Both the position numbers and the translations under genes were made by a program. From Brachionus manjavacas (Eukaryota > Rotifera > Eurotatoria > Ploima > Brachionidae), in assembly GCA_019054805.1 (NCBI GenBank), contig JAHQIY010000002.1:992001-1056000 (forward strand): a stretch of 64,000 nt of DNA, in the 5' to 3' direction. Under the pieces are notes generated by a model. That model had not been told where the DNA came from. It ran no database searches and was given only the letters and a program-made list of their open reading frames with translations. Below, piece by piece: positions 59,087-64,000 of this stretch. Every line of letters begins with the position of its first letter. Position 1 is the stretch's first letter.

Positions 59087-60148
59087 ATGAGCAAAATGTT
59101 GTTTCGACGATTTTATTTAAAATTTTTAAAATTAAATAAAGCAACCCGTTTTTTGATATTTTTTTTCGGATTTTTGTTACTCTATGTATTCGGCTTGTTC
59201 ACTCATTTGTTCGAAAAAAACTTGTCACAGATGCCTCGCAGTGGATTGGAAATTCGCTCTATGGTTCCAAGAGAAATCGATGACATAAAAATAATCGAAT
59301 ATGTTGATGTGAATAATTTAAATTTTTCGTTTATTCTTAAAGCAGAAAAGACGTGTAAAACAACTAGAGATGAAAAATTGTTAGTAGTCATCATGGTGAA
59401 GTCAAAGCTGAACCATTTTAAGCACAGGAGCGCAATTCGCAAAACATGGGGCAACATGAACAAAAACACTCAGATACGAAAAGTTTTTTTGATAGGTCTT
59501 CCGAGTCCAGAGGAATCAGATGCGGCTCAAATAAGGGCTGATCAGATCGAACTGGCAAGAGAAAACCAAATGTTTGGTGATATTGTTCAGCAAAATTTCT
59601 ATGACGAATATTACAACAATACTCTGAAAACAATTATGGGTTTAAAATGGATAAATTTTTATTGCCAAAGCTCTAATTTTTATGCTTTTATTGACGATGA
59701 CTATTTTCTAAATCCGAAATTACTGATTACTTATCTTCAAAATGAAGTAAAGGATTCGATGCTTCAAAATATGTATGCTGGATATGTATTCGGAAATAGC
59801 TCACCGATGAGGCATTTGATTTCCAAGTGGTACATTTCTTTAAAAGATTATCCGTATAGCAAATTTCCGCCATACATTGCGGCAGGATTTTTTATTTTAA
59901 GCAGAGAAACAGCCGGGTATTTTTATGTGGCAAGCAAGGTTTTGGAATATTTTAAATTTGATGATATTTATATGGGAATATTAGCTAAAAAACTTGATAT
60001 AGAACCTCAGAATATGCCAACAGTGTATTTTTATCAACCATCATTCTCGGTTGACTTCTATACTAAACACGTAATGGCTTCGCATGGATTCTCGCCGAAT
60101 AAACTTGAATATGTATGGAAACAAATTGGAAAATTTGTTATTCCATGA
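59087..60148 (+). CDS. Beta-1,3-galactosyltransferase-like enzyme (GT31)
   Basis: A single exon of 353 aa from the first ATG; the upstream frame has no earlier ATG. Type II membrane layout: short basic cytoplasmic tail (MSKMLFRRFYLKFLKLNK), one membrane anchor (about 21-41), stem, luminal catalytic domain. GT31 motifs in order: HRSAIRKTWGN, KVFLIGLP, GDIVQQNFYDEYYNNTLKTI, the metal-binding DxD as FIDDDYF, PPYIAAGFFILSRE, and FDDIYMG in place of the usual EDVYxG. Known role: transfers galactose or GlcNAc in beta-1,3 linkage to glycans in the Golgi. The exact donor and acceptor cannot be read. SLC35B1 in this window supplies the same organelle system, but their distance implies no operon-like link. 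Confidence 0.9.
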   Translation: MSKMLFRRFYLKFLKLNKATRFLIFFFGFLLLYVFGLFTHLFEKNLSQMPRSGLEIRSMVPREIDDIKIIEYVDVNNLNFSFILKAEKTCKTTRDEKLLVVIMVKSKLNHFKHRSAIRKTWGNMNKNTQIRKVFLIGLPSPEESDAAQIRADQIELARENQMFGDIVQQNFYDEYYNNTLKTIMGLKWINFYCQSSNFYAFIDDDYFLNPKLLITYLQNEVKDSMLQNMYAGYVFGNSSPMRHLISKWYISLKDYPYSKFPPYIAAGFFILSRETAGYFYVASKVLEYFKFDDIYMGILAKKLDIEPQNMPTVYFYQPSFSVDFYTKHVMASHGFSPNKLEYVWKQIGKFVIP

Positions 60149-60149
60149 A

Positions 60150-60725
60150 CCGAAATTTTTACTTTTTTATAAGTTTTTCGTCAAATGTCAAAATAAGCTT
60201 ATAAATTTTATGAGCGCTAAAAAAATAAAAAAAAATAATTTAAACTAATTTTATTTTTAATAAAGAAAAAAACGTTCAATTTAAATATTTTTTAATTGGT
60301 TTAATAAAGCTAAAATTGTTTATTTAATAATGTAATAAATAACCTATTTTTCTCTTAATAAGTTTAAATTTTTTATCAAAAAATTAGCTATCTGAATTGG
60401 GAAAGCAGCATTTCGGATATTCCGCAAAAATTATGAAAAAATAACACAAAGTTAAACTCTAAATATAGTTTTGTATATGGCAAGTTTTCTTTTCTATTTG
60501 ATATTTTTAATTAAAAAAAAAATGATAAAATTGAAAAGGCATTTATTTTCTGTAGGAACAATTTTTATATCTTTTTATGTCTAATATTTTATTTTAGAGA
60601 AGCAAGTCGAATATTATCTAAATAATTAATTTAAAGCATCTTTATTTATTACAAACAGTAGCAGAATTAATTTATGAGAATCAAAAATAAATCGCGGTTG
60701 TGAAGTTCATTTAAATTCAATTCAA
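60150..60725. other. 3' flank of the glycosyltransferase
   Basis: AT-rich. AATAAA words at about 60260 and 60304 could be polyadenylation signals. Confidence 0.4.
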
Positions 60726-60730
60726 AAAAT

Positions 60731-60992
60731 TTGAATAACTTTTTTATTAAAAGAGATAATTTAGTTCTGTAAAATTCTTGATGGTTAAGCAACTTTGCTT
60801 AATCCAAATAAATATTTCTGCATAAACTCTGCAATGTAATTTTTCACTTTATTGGAATACTTTTACATGACGTGAAAAATAAAGAAAATTGCAGAGTATT
60901 TTGCAGACTTATTTTACTGCATTAAGTAAATTTGCTTAAAATTAAGCATTTTACAGAACTAAATTATCTCTTTTAGTATAAAAGTTATTCAA
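60731..60992. repeat. 262-bp foldback element
   Basis: TTGAATAACTTTT starts and AAAAGTTATTCAA ends the unit. The two halves are inverted copies through AAAGAGATAATTTAGTTCTG and its complement, with CTCTGCAAT/ATTGCAGAG near the centre, so almost the whole element folds on itself. No coding sequence. A flanking duplication could not be fixed. Confidence 0.75.
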
Positions 60993-61107
60993 GCTTTTCT
61001 GAATTGAAAAGATCAAATTGAAACTAATTGAAACTAAATTAAACATTAAAGAGATATTATAATTATTAATAAAAAACACTTGCTCATTTTTCGGGTTTTA
61101 TTTTTGG

Positions 61108-61225
61108 GTCTAGTCGATTAGGTGAACTATAGTTTACTTAATTTTTTTGTTCACGAAAAGGTGAATCAAAATATGATTAAATATGAACAATTTTCAATAT
61201 TGCTAGTATAATTGTAATATTGTAC
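61108..61225 (+). repeat. Solo end of the Merlin-like element family
   Basis: TAGTCGATTAGGTGAACTAT and the following 90 nt match 40417-40570 with gaps (GGTGAATCAAAATATGA, GAACAATTTTCA versus GAACAATTTTTACA). Only the left-end portion is present; no transposase sequence. Confidence 0.55.
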
Positions 61226-61795
61226 ATATTTAAAATTTTCAAGGTGCTTTTTTCATTTAGGCACTGTTCTATCATTGTTGCGTTTATTTTTTTTGATCAC
61301 TCAAGGATCCAAAAATTGATCACGTTTCAGCTTCTATTCCTACTTCCCAATCAAATTAGTATTAAATTTCATATTCACTTCTGTTAAGTTTCTCTTTATC
61401 TTATCAAGTTTTAAATTTGTCTCAAATTCTGAGAGTCTTTAAATTTTAAATTATTAAAATAAAAAAAATTTATTATTAATCTCCTTTTTCATGGATTTGC
61501 AAAATTTAGCAATATCAGTAAAAATTAAGTTGTAAGCGCCTTTACGGTTAGTTTAATATCTAGACGCGTACCTTTAAAAAAATTCAAAAAAATCTTAATC
61601 AAAAAGAATGTTGCTATGTCTACTTAAATTATTTTACAGACAAAACTTAAACTCAAACTATGAATTAATAATTAGGACGTGAAAAAAGATAGTTATAATT
61701 GTTTAATCTTTTTCTATCTGAATTGCTTTACTTTTGAACCGACTTTTATTTTTTATTTTTTATAGAAAGTAATAAATATTTAAAAATTAATTATT
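61226..61795. other. AT-rich spacer
   Basis: No gene seen. Confidence 0.4.
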
Positions 61796-61796
61796 T

Positions 61797-61980
61797 TCTT
61801 ATGCCGACTACATTGTGCAATTGCTATCTTACTTTTTCTTATTTTTTTCCTGAACTGATTAATACTTAAACATTTTGCACCTGTCCTTACTAACAATTTG
61901 TCTATTTTGATAGTCTTTTATATTATTTTTTAATCTGAAGGAGATTTAGCTCGGCACAGATATAACAAATAAATAAATAA
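61797..61980 (+). mobile_element. 5'-truncated LINE 3' UTR with hairpin and AAATA tail
   Basis: CATTGTGCAATTGCTATCTT and the following T-rich UTR match 10725-10760; the unit ends CTGAAGGAGATTTAGCTCGG (61935-61954) and an AAATAAATAAATAA tail at 61980. It directly abuts the outer inverted-repeat element that starts at 61979. Confidence 0.75.
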
Positions 61981-62639
61981 CTTGTCATATCTTATCATCT
62001 GATTTTATCTGATACCAAATTATATGAATTGATATCAAATAAAAAAAAATTAAAATTAAAGTTAATTAATCAATTAATAAATTATATCAGTGGTCAGTTT
62101 AGATCTTTTCTTTGATCCCTTCATCATAAATTAGTAAGAAAAAATTTAAGAAATTAATTTAAGAATGTAAATTTAAAAAATTGAGGATATTATTTTAAAT
62201 AAAAAATTCGTTCTTTATCACAAATATATACCTATTAAAGAATATTCGGGTCTTGCCTGTTATGTGATCAGTTGGTCACATATTATGTGACCAGTGACTT
62301 TATATCGATTTGGTGACCAGGTATTTTTTCTGACTGGTCACATATTCGAAGGTCACCTAATATGTGACCAGGCAAATTATCTATTTGGTATAAATGTTTA
62401 TAAATAATTTTGACCTGGTCACCTAAATTAACATTTGGTCACAAAAATTTTGTAATTGGTCACATAAATTTCTTTTAAGTTAAATAAAATTAAATTATAA
62501 ATATAATAAAATAATTGAAAATATAATAAAATCATGAAGAAAATTTTGAATCAGATTTTGAAGAGGTTAGTGCAACCATTTGTTAGCCTAGTTTAAATCC
62601 AACAAAAAAAATAAGAAAAGTTGTCAAAAATTGCATCGT

Positions 62640-62733
62640 TTGTCGATTTAGATCATTTCTTTGTAAATTGCATAGAAAAGTAAGATTTAGATCATTTCTT
62701 TGTAAATTGCATAGAAAAGTTGTCAAAAATTGC
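62640..62733. repeat. Short tandem duplication inside the GGTCAC element
   Basis: GATTTAGATCATTTCTTTGT and the next 20 nt through GCATAGAAAAGT occur twice in a row (about 62643-62682 and 62686-62720), followed by a doubled TTGTCAAAAATTGCA. Likely a replication or repair scar in the decayed middle region. Confidence 0.75.
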
Positions 62734-62737
62734 AATT

Positions 62738-62774
62738 GTGTCGTTCAGAAGCTCCAATTGCTTCTGAACGACAC
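62738..62774. repeat. Perfect 15-bp hairpin inside the GGTCAC element
   Basis: GTGTCGTTCAGAAGC and its exact complement with a 7-nt loop. On one strand it lies in the frame leading to the zinc-finger remnant (ELLNDTVCCKK), so it may be a local inverted duplication of coding sequence. Confidence 0.8.
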
Positions 62775-62794
62775 AGTCTGCTGTAAAAAAGGTT

Positions 62795-62886
62795 CTTAGC
62801 AAACATAAAAACCCAATAGCTTGCCCGGGGTGCGGGGAAATTAATGAAAAATGAGCGTGGTGTAAAGCAACACATAGCAAAATTGC
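62795..62886 (+). pseudogene. Zinc-finger coding remnant of the GGTCAC element
   Basis: Plus strand: VLSKHKNPIACPGCGEI, then after a one-base shift MKNERGVKQHIAKLH. Together these have the spacing of a C2H2 finger (CPxC...RGxxxHxxxxH). The related copy at 50.8 kb reads ALSKHGNSVSCPI...MKNERGINK. The upstream coding region is absent or unreadable, so the parent protein is unknown. Confidence 0.55.
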
Positions 62887-63499
62887 ATAAATAATTTTTT
62901 TTATTGAATTTTTATAATTTTAAATTAATATATAAATTGGTCACGTAAATAAAAAAACTGGTCATATAAATTTAATAACTGGTCACTTAAATAATAAAAA
63001 AAATTTTTTTTAAATTCTTTATTTTAATAATAATATTGCCTGGTCACATATTAGGTGACCATTGAATATGTGACCAGTCAGAAAAAATACCTGGTCACCA
63101 AGTCGACAAAAAGTCACTGGTCACATAATATGTGACCAACTGATCACATAACAGGCAAGACCCGTATATTCTGCTAATAACTCTTGTATTCTATAATAAC
63201 TGGTATAACCTAAAAAAAATTGTAGCAAAAAACAAATATAAAAATTAATTAAACTTTACTTTTGCCAAAGTTGTTCAAAATGCAAAAGAGTCAAGGTCAT
63301 AAATTCAAAGTTATACTTTGTTTTGATTTTTAAAATATTTTATAATATAATTTTGAATTTTTTTTAATCTATTTTGACTTTAGATTTTGACTTTTTACCA
63401 AATTTTGATAAACTGATACCAGCTGACCGCTTTTGTAATTTGATATCAAATAATTTTATTTGTATTAGATAAAATCAGATGTCGTGATGTGACAGGTTA

Positions 63500-64000
63500 A
63501 TTTACGGCACTGTATATTTTAATGGCGAGTGTTATATATCAAATTGTAGAGTAAAAAAAACTCTTTAAAATTAGTGTTATAATTTTTTTATTTTGTACTC
63601 AATTTTTCTTCAAATTCAAAAAATAAACAATTTTAGATTAATAAAATAATTAATTACTAAATTTATGGAACATAGTGTATCGAAAAAGGTTCATAAATTT
63701 TTAGAGAATTTTTATTTCAGAGAAAAAAAAATAGCGACAAAAATTTAAAAAAAATTAGCAAGGAAAATTCTTAATTGTTTTTATTATAATCTAAAATTTG
63801 TCTTTTTTTTATGCTTTTAATGTCATTGACTTTAATTGAGTGCCAGCAAACAGCAACAAAAAATCAGACTCCATATTATTTTGTTCCAATCTGGCTCAAC
63901 TTTAAAAACTATTATAATTTTCTCTGTTTTTTTAGATTCTCTATTTTAATTTTTCTCTATTAGGATAGTTCACCTACTGTACAGTCTGACCTCGGTTTTG
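63500..64000. other. AT-rich end of window
   Basis: No gene seen. The last 21 nt (from TACAGTCTGACCTCGG at 63980) resemble the TACAGTCGATCCTCCG terminus at 28208, so a pogo-like element may begin here and run out of the window. Confidence 0.4.

Larger units (their letters stand above)
62248..63163. mobile_element. 916-bp element with 126-bp inverted ends and 17 GGTCAC sites
   Basis: Left (62248-62373) and right (63038-63163) ends are inverted repeats starting GGGTCTTGCCTGTTATGTGA. GAATATTC and GTATATTC lie just outside, an 8-bp duplication with one mismatch. I count nine exact GGTCAC/GTGACC hexamers on the left and eight on the right, mostly in CTGGTCAC(A/C)TA contexts, continuing inside the inverted ends. 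Such subterminal arrays are usual transposase-binding sites. The middle holds a tandem duplication, a 15-bp hairpin and a broken zinc-finger frame. Confidence 0.85.
61979..63498. mobile_element. Outer inverted-repeat element enclosing the GGTCAC element
   Basis: Left AACTTGTCATATC...CATCTGATTTTATCTGATAC...TTGATATCAAAT and right, in reverse complement, AACCTGTCACATC...CATCTGATTTTATCTAATAC...TTGATATCAAAT. These are imperfect inverted ends of about 60 nt. The 916-bp GGTCAC element sits between them. No coding sequence is left between outer and inner ends. Confidence 0.6.

Noticed and set aside
62692-62880. 62-codon minus-strand frame across the hairpin
   Set aside because: It is antisense to the zinc-finger remnant and spans the tandem duplication; the plus-strand reading is supported by the second copy.
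1-64000. CRISPR array, operons, ribosome binding sites or bacterial origin of the contig
   Set aside because: Spliced animal genes occur throughout; the repeats are transposon-type with no regular spacers, and no prokaryotic gene layout is seen.

Overview
This looks like nuclear DNA of a small-genome invertebrate animal. The sequence is very AT-rich. Genes are split by tiny introns, mostly 45-60 nt with GT...AG ends, and the recognisable genes are animal ones (legumain, GM2-activator-like ML protein, RMI1, SLC35B1, ADAMTS-like protease, CSDE1/Unr, T-box factor, chymotrypsin-fold protease, beta-1,3-galactosyltransferase). A monogonont rotifer of the Brachionus type is my best guess from base composition, intron size and gene mix. 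That is inference, not something the sequence proves.

Host genes, left to right: legumain (minus, 12 exons, 3214-5060); a GM2-activator-like lipid-binding protein (plus, 2 exons, 12918-13537); RMI1 (minus, 5 exons, 15202-17733); SLC35B1 (plus, 4 exons, 20412-21563); an ADAMTS-like metalloprotease (plus, 23391-25708 or longer) with a stray partial copy upstream at 22.2 kb; a dihydroflavonol-reductase-like short-chain dehydrogenase (plus, 3 exons, 28937-30104); CSDE1/Unr (minus, 4 exons, 32411-37054); an intronless, GC-rich T-box gene (plus, 46935-48557); a secreted S1 serine protease (minus, 2 exons, 54218-55149); and a GT31 glycosyltransferase (plus, 59087-60148). They do not form one pathway. 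Several act in the secretory or endolysosomal route (legumain, ML protein, SLC35B1, GT31, proteases). RMI1, CSDE1 and the T-box protein act in genome maintenance, mRNA control and transcription.

The space between genes is a graveyard of transposable elements, nearly all degenerate. There are fragments of at least three non-LTR retrotransposon lineages. One shares a 3' end with a GAGC-loop-GCTC hairpin and an AAATA-rich tail, seen at eight places. Another ends in ACT/TAG triplets. A third, with a poly-A tail, sits inside a copy of the first with a 7-bp target duplication. DNA transposon fossils include a Merlin/ISXO2-like element with a 9-bp target duplication, two Mutator-like elements that encode SWIM zinc fingers, a TTAA-flanked piggyBac-like shell, a Tc1/mariner transposase fragment, a mariner-type MITE, a MITE with a perfect 8-bp duplication, and several foldback palindromes.

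The strongest candidate for something undescribed is the element at 62248-63163. It has 126-bp terminal inverted repeats, 17 exact copies of the hexamer GGTCAC or its complement, and a broken zinc-finger reading frame. A diverged relative lies at 50.8-51.1 kb. It also sits inside an outer inverted-repeat element (61979-63498).
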